A DNA stretch of 64,000 nucleotides from Hydractinia symbiolongicarpus (GCF_029227915.1 NC_079879.1:24196501-24260500); one strand, 5' to 3'; positions 24,915 through 38,149 are shown, numbered from the stretch's first letter. Notes: generated from the sequence alone by a model not told the origin. Made by a program: numbers and translations.

Positions 24915-27900
24915 CAAAAACAGTCGTGCGACATTGCGTGCGAGAAAAGCTTCCGTGAAAGTTTAAAAATTTATCGTGCCACCCGGATGAATTCTTAATT
25001 TAAATGGCGTTAGTCATTTTTAACGAATTTTAACTTTTGGTTTTTGTTTTTAATTACACTTGCATTTTTTACAAAATGTTAAACATAACTACATAGCCGA
25101 CTTTTATAGAGCGCAGTCTGGGCACTAGTAAAACGCTTGTAGGGACAAATTTTTCATAATGGTAGCGCAACAAGAAGAAAACAACAACATTAACAGAAAA
25201 TTTAACTTGTGGCTTTACTATTATAACATTAAAATCAAAGAAGGGTTTCTTTAATGGTTTATTCTATCCACAAGAAATAAAATTCAAGGTTATTAATGAC
25301 TAAAAATTGTTAATATCTTTGAAACGTATTTGCTTAATAGTTACTACCACTATATTTCAGAAGTAAGCAAGTGTAGATAGATAGCTGACGAAAGGAAAAA
25401 ATCATGTGCACTGTAAATATTTTTGTTATCATTATGTTAGCTGTTAATTACACCTACCTTAAGCCTAAGTTCACCAAAAAAAGTTTTTAATTTATCATCC
25501 ATTAAAATTTCCACCACAAAGTTTTTCAATTTTCGTCCACAAAAGTTTTCGTTATTTGGCAATACTGATTTTTCTTTTACTAAAATTACTAAATCTTCAG
25601 CATCAGCAAAAATAATTTATGCAACAATTTTTATGAACATTTGTCATATATTACATAACCTTTGAGTTCATGATGTATGAATACCTGAGAAATTATTTTC
25701 GTACAACATAGACGAGTCTCGCAAATGAAAAAAACATACAACACATAAACAACAAAATTAATTCTTGCGAAAAAAAACTCTAAAATTAGATTAGCCAAAA
25801 TTTAATATTGTCTATTTAAATGGGTTAGGAATTTAGTATTAAAAAGGGGATGGCAAGTTAAACTTTTCTGACAGAGACGGGATAAGGTTTAGAAGAAATT
25901 GTAGCAAAGAGCACAACAAATTATTTCAGCAAATAATTTGTAAACACACAACCGTCTCTCCGAAATTTGTTGTGAACTTGTGAACTAAAGAAAAAAATCT
26001 AAAAAATAATGTGAAAGTATGTTTTTTAGTCCATGTCTTTGTCAGCATCGCAATGCCAAAATTAACGTAGCTATATATATTTATTACCCGGGTAAAAGGG
26101 CGGCATCGATATTTTCAAAAATCGCGCAATGTGATTGGTTAGAACTTACGTCATAATGATCTATATTGCACGGTATTGCCGGGTACCATAGCAACCGTGT
26201 TTAAAGTTTCAATATGGTAGTGTTAAATGTAAATAAACACGGAAAAAAGTAAACAAAACGCAAAAAACAAAAGTGAAACTTACTTTTATCTTTCAAAATA
26301 TTCTATGTTATAGCGACAATAAAAACCTGTAATGTTTACGCGATATTCAATTTAAAAAATATATATATTTAGTTTAAATTTACGTTCCATATGGCAATAG
26401 TTCTTATAAAGATGTGGTTTCTACATCCTGCTTATAATGTTATATTTTTTGTCGTACAATGCAGTATCTGGATAATAATCCATATTATAACTGCTTATTT
26501 TGGGCAATACCTTCGAATATTAACCTCTGTCACGTATTGCCATCGCAAGCTCGACCTATACTTTGACGACGGCCAATATTCTCCAGTATTGCCCTCCATA
26601 AACAGTTATTATGGGGTAAGGATTGTTTAAATTTTTTAGCTAACTCGCTTTTCACCTGATAAGTTCCCATTCATTCATAATTTTTTAAAGTTATTTTAAG
26701 AGATGTTTAACGATAAAGTTTTGTAGTCGGTGGAGTTAAATATTTGATTTTAGATAATCACATAATTAGGACAGTATAAGCTACATATATAGTTGTGGCA
26801 TTTTTAATGATCTTCCGTCCATATTTGACAATGGTCTTTGATGATTATCCATATCTAAATCTTTTCAGCTTGATATTCGATTATCTATGTCTTCTACTTT
26901 CGCTGCAATTAGCTAGCAGCTAGAATTCTTGTTTAGTTTCTCTTGTCGTAACATACATTACATTATATATGGTGGTTTCCAGCCATCTAGCTCTTTCTAA
27001 TTTATACCATGAAGGTTGATTATAAGGAAAAAATGTGTACTAATATCTAGCAGTGTTTCGTCTAATTACTAATAAGTACTTCGGTCCATATTCACTGCCT
27101 CTGCAGTTACATAGATAAACGGGCATTTACCATCATCAAACTTTAAACTTTGTAAAAGTTAATAACTGTAAGTTGTTCTTCCTTGAAACGTGTTTATAAA
27201 TTTAATATACCACAGCGAGGACTAGCAGCACTATTTCAAAACGTTATTTAAAAGTTAAACGTTAGTATAAAAAGCTAAGAAACAACAGAAGGTTACACAT
27301 TTCTACCTTTTTCCGTGTGATACAAATGATTCTTTGTGAAAGAGTGTCCAAAAAACTGGACTGGGCTATCGAGTCAAACAGAGCAGGCTAAAAATTTTTC
27401 CCTACAAGTGCTTTACTCGTGCCTAGACTGGGCTGTATAAAAGTCAATATTGAATTAAAACAGATAGCATGCTAACATATAACAAAAAGGAATAAATCAA
27501 AACACCAGTTTCTCAAAAACTTCGCAAGATCAAAAAAGCCACCGCTATGATTTTAATATTATTAGACTTTTTTATGAATAAGACTGTCTATAGGCACAAA
27601 AGAAAGCCATTTCAGGAAACGAGATACCATTTTTAAACGATAAACGTAGTCACTTCCCCTGTTTCGAAAACAGGAAACTAGCAACTGTTTAAAAATTTTC
27701 CTGTTGCCTGCTGTCTGTGATAATGCTTCTATGAAATATAAATGATAATAATGTACGGAAAGGAACATGCGTCGCGAATGAAGTCTGTCGGATATTAAAA
27801 ATCGTTATAATCTTACAAGAAAGATATTTTCCCGTCTAGGTACGTAGTATAATGCTACTAGGACGTGCTTCCCATAAGCTAATTAATAATATGATTTCCA

Positions 27901-28370
27901 TATAAATGCTATGATAATTTGATCTTATATACTGACTCACCAACGTAAATTAAAATATTTCTCACTAAAATATTCTTGCATAAATAACATAATTGCTATT
28001 TTCCACAAAATATACTAGTACAAGAAACGAGGAAGTTAAAAACGCGCTTATGTTATGAAAACCAGGGTAATTAGTACACAATCTACTTGCATCGCACGAT
28101 TGAATATACAAATTTCAAAAATCGATCTACCAAAGTAGTCAATTGGTGGATTATGAAATTTAGATACATCAAACACAAATTTTAAGTAAATTCGTTTCAA
28201 CAAAAGTATTCCTATATTATTATGAAGCTGACAGATTTTTCTGCAAGTTCCTCTTGTAGTCCTTGCTTAAAAACCAGTTAATGTGGTTTCTATCGATGTG
28301 ACTGTTCAGGGTATAAGCTAAGTCGTTTTTTACCTTGTCCTTATATAATTGCATAATATCTTTAAAAGAA
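24915..28370. other. No gene recognised
   Basis: Long AT-rich intergenic stretch. A frame at 26391-26630 contains hydrophobic residues but also repeats the odd words tattgcc/ccagtattgcc and shows no known family. No repeat termini were identified. Confidence 0.4.
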
Positions 28371-28375
28371 AATAA

Positions 28376-29419
28376 GAAATTAGTACGCCTACAATATTCA
28401 AAATATCATATCTTTATTTTAACTGTGGTAAAGAATTATTGTTGGAGATTTTTCTTTTACTTTTTTTAACTGAGAAAAAATGACTCTGTTTTACCCGAAT
28501 ATTTTAAATGATTTGCAAGGCTTTGATACTTAAGGCGTGAGTATAGCAAAAAAATAATTTTTTTTAAAACATTTAGCTAGAAATAAATCTGCATTGCATT
28601 ATCTGTTAAAGTTTCTCCGCTTTTGGTAATCATATCTTACGTCAGTGAAGACTAATAATCATATCGTTAAAATAAAATCGATTATAAAAAATAGATGCAG
28701 TAAATACATTTAGTAGCGGAATTGTTTCACTTCGACTATTAAAATTGCATGTGACTGATCACATGAAATCTTAATGTTCTTTCCTGAAACCCTGAGACAA
28801 AAATATTTTTGGGAGAAAATAATAAATTTAGGTGTACAGGAGTTAGGGTAACGAACTAAATGTCAGCTTCTATCTTCCTTCGACTTAAATCTACGTGGTA
28901 TGAAGTTAGGGGGTGTTTACATGGGAAATCTCAACCCGGGATAAAACTCATCTTGAAAAAATTAGTACGCCTACAATATTTAAAATATCATATCTTTATT
29001 TTAACTGTGGTAAAGAATTATTGTTGGAGATTTTTCTTTTACTTTTTTTAACTGGGAAAAAATGACTCTGTTTTACCCGAATATTTTAAATGTTTTGCAA
29101 GGCTTTGATACTTAAGGCGTGAGTATAGCAAAAAAATAATTTTTTTTAAAACAATTAGCTAGAAATAAATCTGCATTGCATTATCTGTTAAAGTTTCTCC
29201 GCTTTTGGTAATCATATCTTACGTCGGTGAAGACTAATAATCATATCGTTAAAATAAAAATGTGACTGATCACATGAAATCTAAATGTTCTTTCCTGAAA
29301 CCCTGAGACAAAAATATTTTTGGGAGAAAATAATAAATTTAGGTGTACAGGAGTTAGGGTAACGAACTAAATGTCAGCTTCTATCTTCCTTCGACTTAAA
29401 TCTACGTGGTATGAAGTTA
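28376..29419. repeat. Direct tandem duplication, two units of about 0.58 and 0.46 kb
   Basis: Unit 1 begins at about 28381 and unit 2 at about 28962, both with ttagtacgcctacaatatt. They are almost identical through to tctacgtggtatgaagttag. Unit 2 lacks about 70 bases present in unit 1 (around 28677-28750). Unit 1 ends with the first ~45 bases of the MITE that follows unit 2, so the duplication copied part of that MITE. Confidence 0.9.
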
Positions 29420-29821
29420 GGGGGTGTTTACATGGGAAATCTCAACCCGGGATAAAACTCATCCCGGGATGAGGTCATCCCTGTCTCTGGCCAAAGTTTT
29501 TATACTGTTTGCATGTTTTAGGCGGGTTGAAATCTCATCCCGGGGCGAGTTTATCCCGGTCAAAATGACCGAGATGAAATTTTAACCCAGGATAAAACTA
29601 TGCTCAAATCTCCATGTAAACAGAAAAAATATTTTATCCCGGCATGAAACTATGTTTATTTCTGAATTTTATGCGCAATGGTTTTGAATAATTTCATACC
29701 GGGATGAAATTATTTAAAACTCGCCCCAGAAAAAAATAGACATGCAAACAAAAAAATTTCATCCTGGGAAGAAACTAATCCCGGGGATGAAATTTCATCC
29801 CGCCTACATGTAAACGTAGTC
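29420..29821. mobile_element. PIF/Harbinger-like MITE, TTA-flanked
   Basis: About 400 bp flanked by TTA (29417-29419 and 29822-29824). Its imperfect terminal inverted repeats share gtttacatg (left ggggtgtttacatgggaa, right catgtaaacgtagtc). The interior is full of short palindromes built on atcccggg/cccgggat. No coding content. The TTA duplication is typical of PIF/Harbinger. Confidence 0.75.
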
Positions 29822-29829
29822 TTAAGCTA

Positions 29830-30750
29830 AAACTTTTTGTTGATACAAGAAATTCTTTCATCTTTTTATACTTTTATATGGTGGACAAGAAACAATTTTA
29901 AGTATTTTTATGTCCAGAAGGTTGTCTTTTTAAAAGAATTAACATTTTTGTACATCGTATTAGCGGACTTATTTGCATTTTACTGGCTCATATACATATG
30001 TGGAAGTTGACGGGTATCTCTGCAAGCTATCTCTGTGAGCTTTTTTATCTGAATTTAAAGTCTAAGATACAGGTAATTGCCGTCAATCCACGGCGCAAAA
30101 ATTCATTCTGCAACGATTAGATTTTTTATTTATTTGTATTTGACGTGTTGTTTTTAGTGATGTTTCCTACAATAAACTATGCGTTGTTGAGAAAGCTTCT
30201 GCTTAAAAAAATGACCGAATGAGAGAAAAGAAAAATATGAAGAAAGTAATGGAAGCGTATTTGACTTGTAATCATGAAGTTTCAGCTTAAAGTCCCCATT
30301 ACGCCACACTCGGGGGAAAAAAGGCCCTATAGCTCGGGTGGAATCCCCAAGACCATTAAACTTCCCGTTACTTACTTTTTTCTAATATACATTGTAAATA
30401 TATACTTTTTATGTATCACTACCGCATGTTTTTAATAAAATTCTTAAGTACTGTGTTTTATTTAGAGTTTTACACAGGTTTAGACTAGACTCTGTAAAAG
30501 ACATTGTTTCAAATTGATGAACAAGATCTGTTTTGTAACGGGAATTTTTTAAAACATTCAATAACTCCGAATATAATTTATTAAAAAACTGATGCACTTA
30601 CAATTACATTATATTTATATGTTGTCGTATTTAGTAGTATGACTAACATGAATAAAATTTCCAAAACTTGAGATGGTAAAATTGACAAAATGTGCAACAA
30701 AATTCACAATCAAAATAGAGTTTTGGTTCCTTTAGAAATTAAATAAACAT
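29830..30750. other. No gene recognised
   Basis: AT-rich. A possible tRNA-like A-box (minus strand, tggcgtaatgg) at about 30290-30310 lacks a B-box. Confidence 0.35.
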
Positions 30751-30761
30751 CCATTCTTTCA

Positions 30762-31064
30762 CTACGGCATATCGGCACTCCAAGGACTTACCACTGAATC
30801 CATCTCATCAAATATAAGTATCAGTTCTTTATGTTAACAGATTGGTCCACAAAGTATTTTCCTTCTTGTTGTCTGCATAGTAGTCATAGTTACTTCTGTC
30901 GAAGTAACTCTTGCTTTAACATAGTCTTGGGTGGAAGAAATTAAAGGTTTATCATTCAAACTCTCAATTTTCTCCCTGACGCTTGCATCAGTTGAACTTT
31001 TAGTTGGTTTTGATAAGATAAGGTTCATTGCACTAAAGAACAAAATCACTCTTATTAAATCCAT
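30762..31064 (-). pseudogene. Small secreted Thr-rich protein, paralogue of 21.3 kb copy, with premature stop
   Basis: The frame from ATG 31064 encodes a signal peptide (MDLIRVILFFSAMNLIL), a Ser/Thr stretch (TEVTMTTMQTTRRKILCGPIC) and then TAA at 30836-30834. Beyond that stop the same frame stays homologous to the 21.3 kb copy (IFDEM against IFGEI, and PW against PAW) and both end in Pro-stop (here TAG at 30764-30762). The family length is therefore about 100 residues and this copy lost the last ~24. Either it is a pseudogene or a shortened protein is made. The upstream TATA-like region and the sequence around the ATG are conserved with the paralogue. Confidence 0.55.
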
Positions 31065-31079
31065 TTCAGGAGTTTGACT

Positions 31080-31800
31080 GATCTATAACGTATAAATGCC
31101 CATATATATGTATAGTATATACGACTATATCTTTATATATTTACTTCTAAATCATCGTAACAGAATGTTTCTGTATTTAAAAACCTTACCAGCAGGGTAT
31201 TATTTTGCATAAGTTAAAGTACAAACAGGCACGTGTCTCAGATTGGATATAATTAACAGGAAAACTGATTTTAGCTTTAAATTCTATCATGAATACCATT
31301 TTTTATGGGACGTATTGAGAGTGGATTATAAAAAAGGAGAAAGGCTAATACATAAAACAAATACCTCTTCCTGTCAATGAATATTAAAATAGAAGTACTT
31401 TCCTTTAATCACATTGTTAAATCAGTAGGTATCGCCACCAATGCTAACTTTTTTTGCCCCAAACAAACGAGTTCTCTCATAAGGTTTTATTTATCGAAAC
31501 AGTTGATTACTTTGTACGTGTTCATTTAATTCGAAAATATAATGTTATTTCAAATGATTTAGTTATTTTCGTGTTGACTCTTTTAAATTCTTTCACAATA
31601 TCATAACCAACAAAAAATAATGTATAAGCTTTCGACGTCACCTTGTTTGATCATAAGAAGTAGATAATTCCAGCAAATTACATATTGTGAAAAACACTTG
31701 GTTTTAAAGTGAAACACAATAGCAATACAATACGAATTAATATATTATTATCTCAAGAGCAGTAGAAATTCCTTTTAGATTTCCTTTGATTAAAAATTAT
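31080..31800. other. No gene recognised
   Basis: Upstream region of the 31.06 kb gene, with tatatatgtatag TATA-like sequence close to the start and no further feature. Confidence 0.35.
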
Positions 31801-31805
31801 AATTC

Positions 31806-32130
31806 GTTTTTGCAACCGACTGATAGCCTTGTGGTAGAGCGTTCGCTTTCAGTGCGGGAGGTCTTGGGTTCAAACCCCGGCCGAGTCATGCCAGAGACTA
31901 TAAAAGTGTGAATCTATCCTTTCTGCCTAGCGCTCAGCATGAGAATAGGATTGATATCTTAGGCGGTTGTCTAGTTGAGCGATTGATGTGCTTCCACGAC
32001 TTTCGTAGCTCAAATGGGAGCTTTAAATGCGCTAGGACCCCCTTCGCAGGACCCTCGTTGATAGCAGTACCAATAGGAACTGAAGAGGCTATCCTGGGTA
32101 AATAATAGTAATAATAATAATAATAATGTG
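31806..32130 (+). mobile_element. tRNA-derived SINE with (TAA)n tail
   Basis: The head contains tagccttgtggtagagcgtt (A box) and gggttcaaaccccg (B box), folding like a tRNA. A ~220-base body with gcctagcgctcagcatgag follows, and the tail is a (TAA)n run (32102-32126). This is a full-length SINE on the plus strand. The open frame across it is not a gene. Confidence 0.85.
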
Positions 32131-32689
32131 AACTTTACCTGTTATACATATGACAATGACGTTGCAAAAAAATGACGCAAATGATGTTGCTTTACCATTC
32201 TTTTAAAATTCAGCATGGTGAAATTATGTTTCATGCTAATTAGTTTTTAACCTCTACATTACAGGCAACGAATAAACTAAATTTCGCCAATATTCTTTTG
32301 TATCTGCACTGCTGACGTCAGCAAAAATCTAAAACAACCTATATTTCCATTGTCCTTTTTCCTAAGTGGATTTTTCATGGGCCTTATCGACTAGTCAATA
32401 CATGATATCAACAACAGGTTAGGAAATCTATAGAAAAACATTTCGGTTATTGGCGTGTTCTTACTAACATCAGTAATGTATTTCGGTTGCTTATGTATTT
32501 TAATGCTTGATTTAGAAAAGTTTTATTTCAAACCAAGTTATTACCCTGACCCTGAAACTAAATTTATGGTGATGAAATTTTTAAGAAACACATATTAACA
32601 AAACGTGATGACGTGTAATTAGACAAAGCTGATTGTGTTACGATATACTGATAACATAAGATGACCTAACTAAATTTAGCTGGCTAGCT

Positions 32690-34110
32690 TTTAAATTTTA
32701 CTAGTCTAGTATCTCTTTGGGAAAAGATGTGAATCTTAGATTGTGATATTAAATAAGGAAATAAAACCAAAGCTAGTTTAGATAGCTAGCTAGCTTGCTA
32801 ATTACTAGTTGATAAGATTAGGTTTAAAATTGGGCTAAAAATAAGGGATTTTGCTTAGCAAACTGCAGTCCTTATATTTACGCTACGATTTCTCCTCTAC
32901 CCTCAGCTATTAACTTTTTCAGTTAAACTTTGGCGAAAGTTTTCCCAGAAGTAACATTTTCTGTGGATTTCTTTTCATGAAAAGATAGTTTTAGGTTTTA
33001 AATATTATCGAGTGTAGATTGATGCCTTCTGATTTATTTGAATTCATTTAATGTCCGAGAAATATGACGATATGGACTAACACAGCTTACCGCTAATAAT
33101 GTAAACAATGGACTTCATCTGTGTGCTTTAGCATGATAAATTCACTACTGATGGACATGATTCGAGGTTCTAGGACTGGCTTATATTTCCCGAATTGTGT
33201 TGGTAAAAAATTATGGGTGCTAAAAACAACAAGCTAAAAAACTTGTGATCAACAAAGGCCTTAGGAACATAATGTCTGACCTAAGAGATTACTTGTTCAT
33301 CACTTAAGTGTGTTATCTATTGTATAGCAAGCGACATAAATTTTCATACGTTTTCAGGATCTAAAATAAAATATGTCTTGTGGATAATTTCATTTCAGCT
33401 GTAAATTCTTTTTGTGGTGTTTTCGGACCCAACTTTTTTTTTCAAACGTAACATTTTTCTAGCCAGCTTGCATGCGACTTGCGTGGCTAATTTTTTTGTC
33501 TCCTAGCTACTTATACATAGATTTTTAACTTGCCGTTAAGTATTCACATTAGTTTTTCAAAATTGGAAGATGCATTTAGCTGATTTGACTTAAACTACAC
33601 TTTTGGAAGAACACTTGTTTCTTGAAGTAGAAAAATAAAATAAAAATTTTATTCAGTAATGGCTTATTACGCTTGCTTATGTACATGTTAGCAAGAAAGC
33701 TAGCTAGCTAGCTACATGTATTTCTCACCCAGCTAAATTGCTAAAAGTCATGTTTTTTTAAAGCTTTGAAAAGAACCTTTATTTTCATTTCAAATGTCGA
33801 CATTGGAAATCTGCCATAATAACAACTTTCAAAAAAATATTTAATGTATTGCTCAGAGTTTTTCTGTGTCAATCTCTTTTACCATTTTTCATAGTCAGGA
33901 TTATTCTTGTATTATAATGTTTTTGTAACAAAATCAGCCATCTTTATAGCAGATCGTTGCATGCATTATGACCCGTAAATAAATTATCTATGTTGGATGT
34001 AAACCAATCGCATTACAAAATTTACCAGCCGGTACCAGGGGTTTCTTTGCTCCTGGCATCGATGTCAAAAGGCAAGAATCCCTCGGGACGAGGTTGCCAT
34101 GACCTGTTAA
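32690..34110. repeat. Dispersed ~1.4 kb repeat, copy 1
   Basis: Segments match, in inverted orientation, those of 48080-48960. Examples: aaaaccaaagctagtttagatagctagctag (32765 on) against its complement near 48890; the ttagcatgataaattcactactgatg word (33130) against 48640; agccatctttatagcagatcg (33937) against 48225; and gccggtacc...ggcatcgatgtcaa (34027) against 48110. Probably a non-autonomous mobile element. No coding capacity seen. Confidence 0.65.
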
Positions 34111-34114
34111 CAGC

Positions 34115-35050
34115 ACAACATCTTTGCCAAACAGTTTAAGAACGTATAAAAAAATGGTATCTTCTGTTTTGCTCCTCGCCATTATTAGTCGCATAAATTA
34201 GCGTATTACGTGTGACATGTTACCATAATCTACCCAGATATTGATCATAAAACATTCAACAATACTAGGGTATTCTTGTCCATTTGCTGTCATATAAAAA
34301 GAAAAAACTCCTTGGGAACAAGCGTTTTTATTACACGCAAAAGATGGTCGTTTGGAAACCAAGTACACACTAACTGTAAGCGAATTAATACTCCCAATAT
34401 TTTAGGAAATAGGAAATTAAAAGGGTTGAAAGAATTGTCCTTTCGTTCGCTGCTTTGCAAGAAACCAGATTTTATTTATATTAAAAAAGAACACAAGCTC
34501 TTAGCATAGAGTTTGTCGAACGTTCTGCCAACGTGAGAAAAAATAGTTTTTGTAGCAATACCAAATTTGCCTACTGAGGAATTATATCTGAAACTGTAGT
34601 TATAAATTACATTAAGAATGTTTATAATTTTATATAAAAAGAAATTCTTTTGTATTCAGGTACATGGTTTACCAAAACAAAACTTTTTAAGCGCCATACA
34701 TCCTGCATAATTTACTTCTAACTCACAAATGTAAATGTAATATTTTCTACTAAAATATTTTCTCATATTATACATAAAGTTGTCCTTAAAAAAGTTCACT
34801 TAAGTTCAGAAAAAACATTGGTTACAAAAATAAATTTTCTTGACAGCAGCAATAACTTCGTTCTTATGCAAATAAGATCTTTCTTTAGAAGTTTCTTACC
34901 CCGTTGACACTATTGTGTGCTGATCAAAGTAATGTTAATGATCATGCAGCCTTAAAGAAAGATTAAGGAGATAAAAGGTATTAAATATTATAGTCGAACT
35001 AACTAGAACAATTTAAAATACTTTAACAAACCAAAATCTGTGGCCGAAAA
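34115..35050. other. No gene recognised
   Basis: Spacer between the dispersed repeat and the reverse-transcriptase relic. Confidence 0.4.
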
Positions 35051-35052
35051 TA

Positions 35053-36485
35053 TTGAAGAAATTTGTGGCAGAGATGCAAAAAAGCAATGTTAACGGTGCG
35101 ATCAAATTATTGACCAACAAGATGCAGCATGATATTTTACCCCTGAATAAGCACACTTTATCCAACATACGGATGAAGCATCCTACTGCACAGAAAGCTG
35201 GCCCTGACGTTTTGTTACGAACAACGTTACGAACCGTCCATCGTTCATCAAATTCTTTACGAATGCATTAATGCAGAGGCAGTTAGAAAAGCGGCGACCA
35301 GGAAAAAAGGAGGATCTGGACCATCTGGAATTGATGAGGATGGATGGAGAAGAATAATTGCCTCTAACAACTTCGGAGAACGTTCTATCACTTTATGTGA
35401 AACATTTTCGAAAGTCATACGAAAGTTATGCTCTAGCAAAGAAGAATCTGCATCATTGGAAGTATTCTTAGCATGTCGTTTGATTCCTCTTGATAAGAAC
35501 CCAGGGCTTCGTCCTATTGGTGTTTGAAAGGTACTCAGAAGAATGGAGGGCAAAGTTGTTATATCTGCTGTACGCAATGATATCACTTCATCGGTTGTAT
35601 CGTTGCAGACATGTGCTGGACATGACGCAGGTTGTGAAGGCGCGGTTCATGCAATGAACACCATATTTCAGGATGAGAATACAGGAACTGTTTTATTAGT
35701 GGATGCTGCGAATGCATTTAACTCTGTGAACAAAAACGTTTTCTTACATAATATAAAAATTGCCCATCAATTTCAACTTTCGTGCACAATTGTTATTCTA
35801 TAGCATCTAGGTTATATGTGTTAGGAGGAATGGAGCTGAAATCTGAGGAAGGGACAACGCTATGGCTGTTTATGCAATTGCCATAATTTCCATGATATTC
35901 ATGATTATGGAGGTAGTCAAAAAAACAAAGACAGTAGCTTATCCTGACGATGTTACTGCTGCTGGAGAGCTGTTCAGTCTAAGGCGTTAGTGGAATCAAC
36001 TCTCCTTACTGGGGCCAAAGTTTGGATATTATCCAGACACAATAAAATCTTGGTTAATAGTAAAAAATGATGTATTTAAGAAAGCAAATATGGTTTTCAG
36101 TGATAGCAGTGTGAACATCACAATAACAGGTAAAAGACGTCTTGGTGCTGTTCTTGGATCGTGCCAGTTCAAAGATGAATACATGGCTCATAACATCAAA
36201 AATTGGTACAAAGAATTTTCCATGTTATTCCAGATTGCAAAGATACAACCGCATGCAGCCTACGGCTGCCTTGTAAGTGGATACAAGAATAAACTTACTT
36301 ACTGTATGCGTACGAACATTGGCAGTTATTTACAACAGGTGGATAATATCATTTTGTTAGAATTTATTCCTGCGTTGACTGGGGGTATTAAATGTTCGGA
36401 AATGGAAAGACGATTGCTGTCTTTGCCTCCCAAATTGTGTGGTTTAGGTATCCCAATGTTTTCAGAGATTGGTGAAATTGAATGA
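35053..36485 (+). pseudogene. Retroelement reverse-transcriptase relic
   Basis: Frame-shifting homology to a cnidarian reverse transcriptase. Visible parts are GPSGIDEDGWRR (about 35320), CRLIPLDKNPGLRPIGV (35475-35527), CAGHDAGCEGAVHAMNTIF (about 35610-35670) and the palm motif VDAANAFNSVN (35700-35730). After EEGTT the expected QGDP block is deleted (about 35855). The catalytic YADD box reads YPDD (about 35940-35950). A thumb and C-terminal part runs to 36485 (PPKLCGLGIPMF). At least four stops or frameshifts make it dead. Family assignment (non-LTR type) is inferred from motif order. Confidence 0.75.
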
Positions 36486-36489
36486 TGAC

Positions 36490-37235
36490 GGAAGTTTTAA
36501 GATCTGATTTTTTTGAGCAGATTCGGAAATTATCACCTGCAAATGCTGCTGCTAAGAAAGTGAAGATCAGGTCAGAAAAAGAAGGAAGAAATAAAGAGAA
36601 GTTAGTTTATTGATTCGTGTCGTAGCTCCTTTAAGTTGTTATTTTGGACAATTTAGGCATAAACATACAAAGGTTCTTTTTTCTCAACTCTATTCTAGGA
36701 CGATAGAAATAGAAAAAGAGAACAGATTAAATTTCAAAGCACCACGTGTCCATTTAATTTTCTATTGTTTCTAAATTCAATAGAAACAACCAACAAAAAT
36801 TTATAGTATGGCTAAATATATCCAAATTACAGCACTTTATTCAGCTAGTGGGACTTTTAATAGACGTTATTATACTTGGATGTGGGTTTTGTAAACAAGT
36901 CTGTTGAATATACGATACAGCATGAGACGGAGTGCACAGCTGACGCCTTTTTATATTTTGTCAACAAAGTTTAATAACTTCTTAATTTCCATGTTTAAAT
37001 AAAGTAAAATAAAAGACAGACAGATTTGATTTCATTTTATTTTATTCTTCTAGTCTAATTTTTTATTTAAAGAGGGTTTCAATAAACATATATCAAATTC
37101 CGCTAATATTTTTCGATGAAATAAATTATGTGGTGCTTTTGTAATGACTATGTAAGGAAATGATGCGCATTTTTACCAACATGCGCAACATGTTAGGAAT
37201 GTCTCCAAAAGCAAATATTATGCGGATATTCAATT
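36490..37235. other. No gene recognised
   Basis: Decayed sequence between the reverse-transcriptase and Helitron relics. No termini were identified. Confidence 0.35.
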
Positions 37236-37916
37236 ACAAACATTGCATAAAACCATCCATTCTGTAAGTCATCAGCAAATTTCTTATTATGATCCTTTAC
37301 CAACTGTTGGAGAGCAGGTAATACCTAATGTAATAATCAGCTCTGTTGAACCAATTGCATCAATAAATGCTAAATTTTGCCACGAATCATTGTACTCAGA
37401 ACATACTGTCCTTTTTCGTACTAGAGGAAGTTGATAGAAGTCACCTACTGTTATAACAGTTATACCAGCAAAGCAAACATTGTCAAAACCCAAATATGTG
37501 ATTTAATGGTAAGTGGATATACAAACGGATCAAATTAGAGAGTATCAATATTTCATTAATAATAATTGCTCGCAATCCACATAGATTATTTCTTAATGCT
37601 TTTTATCATAGAGTCTTTATGAATCTACCAACTGGAATACCAATAGCAGATTGAAGAGTAGCTCCATTAATATTAACAGTAGCTACAACTGTTGGAGCAA
37701 GTATAATAACTTAGGTTTTTACAAAGTTTTAGAGTTGTATGAGAATATCTTAGTTAAAGAATGATAAACAGTTTTTATTAAATTTGATTTACCAGTTCCA
37801 GCAACTCCAGTTATTGGAGAAACTTTAATAGTTTAAGAAGCTGACAGATTTTTAACAATTTTTTTGCCCAATTATAATTTACAACATTCCCGTTGATTTT
37901 CATTAAGTGATCTGAT

Positions 37917-38107
37917 TTTTGTACATATAGGTGAATTTTTATCATAGCACATCCGTGTTTCATTCTCAACAGAGAATGCTTCACCCCGATCAGACCTCTG
38001 ATCATGACGGGCGAGTATAATGCGTGTAAGTTATATTGAAGAAGAACTACTTTGTTCATCACTAACAAACGGATGTGCTATGATAAATATTCACCTATAT
38101 GTACACA
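37917..38107. mobile_element. Small inverted-repeat insertion in the Helitron
   Basis: Two arms of about 38 bases, tttgtacataggtgaa-type and its complement ending in gtgctatgataaatattcac, flank about 115 bases. The arms start near 37917 and end near 38107. Nothing in the Helitron family explains them, so I read this as a MITE or foldback insertion. Confidence 0.6.
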
Positions 38108-38149
38108 CACCATCCGGATAAACTATCTGAGTTCATCACTAACTTATTG

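Noticed and set aside
26391-26630. Hydrophobic open frame resembling a membrane protein
   Set aside because: No start context, no family resemblance and no partner exon; AT-rich sequence readily yields hydrophobic codons.
31908-32105. Open frame in the SINE body
   Set aside because: Lies entirely inside a tRNA-derived SINE with a (TAA)n tail.
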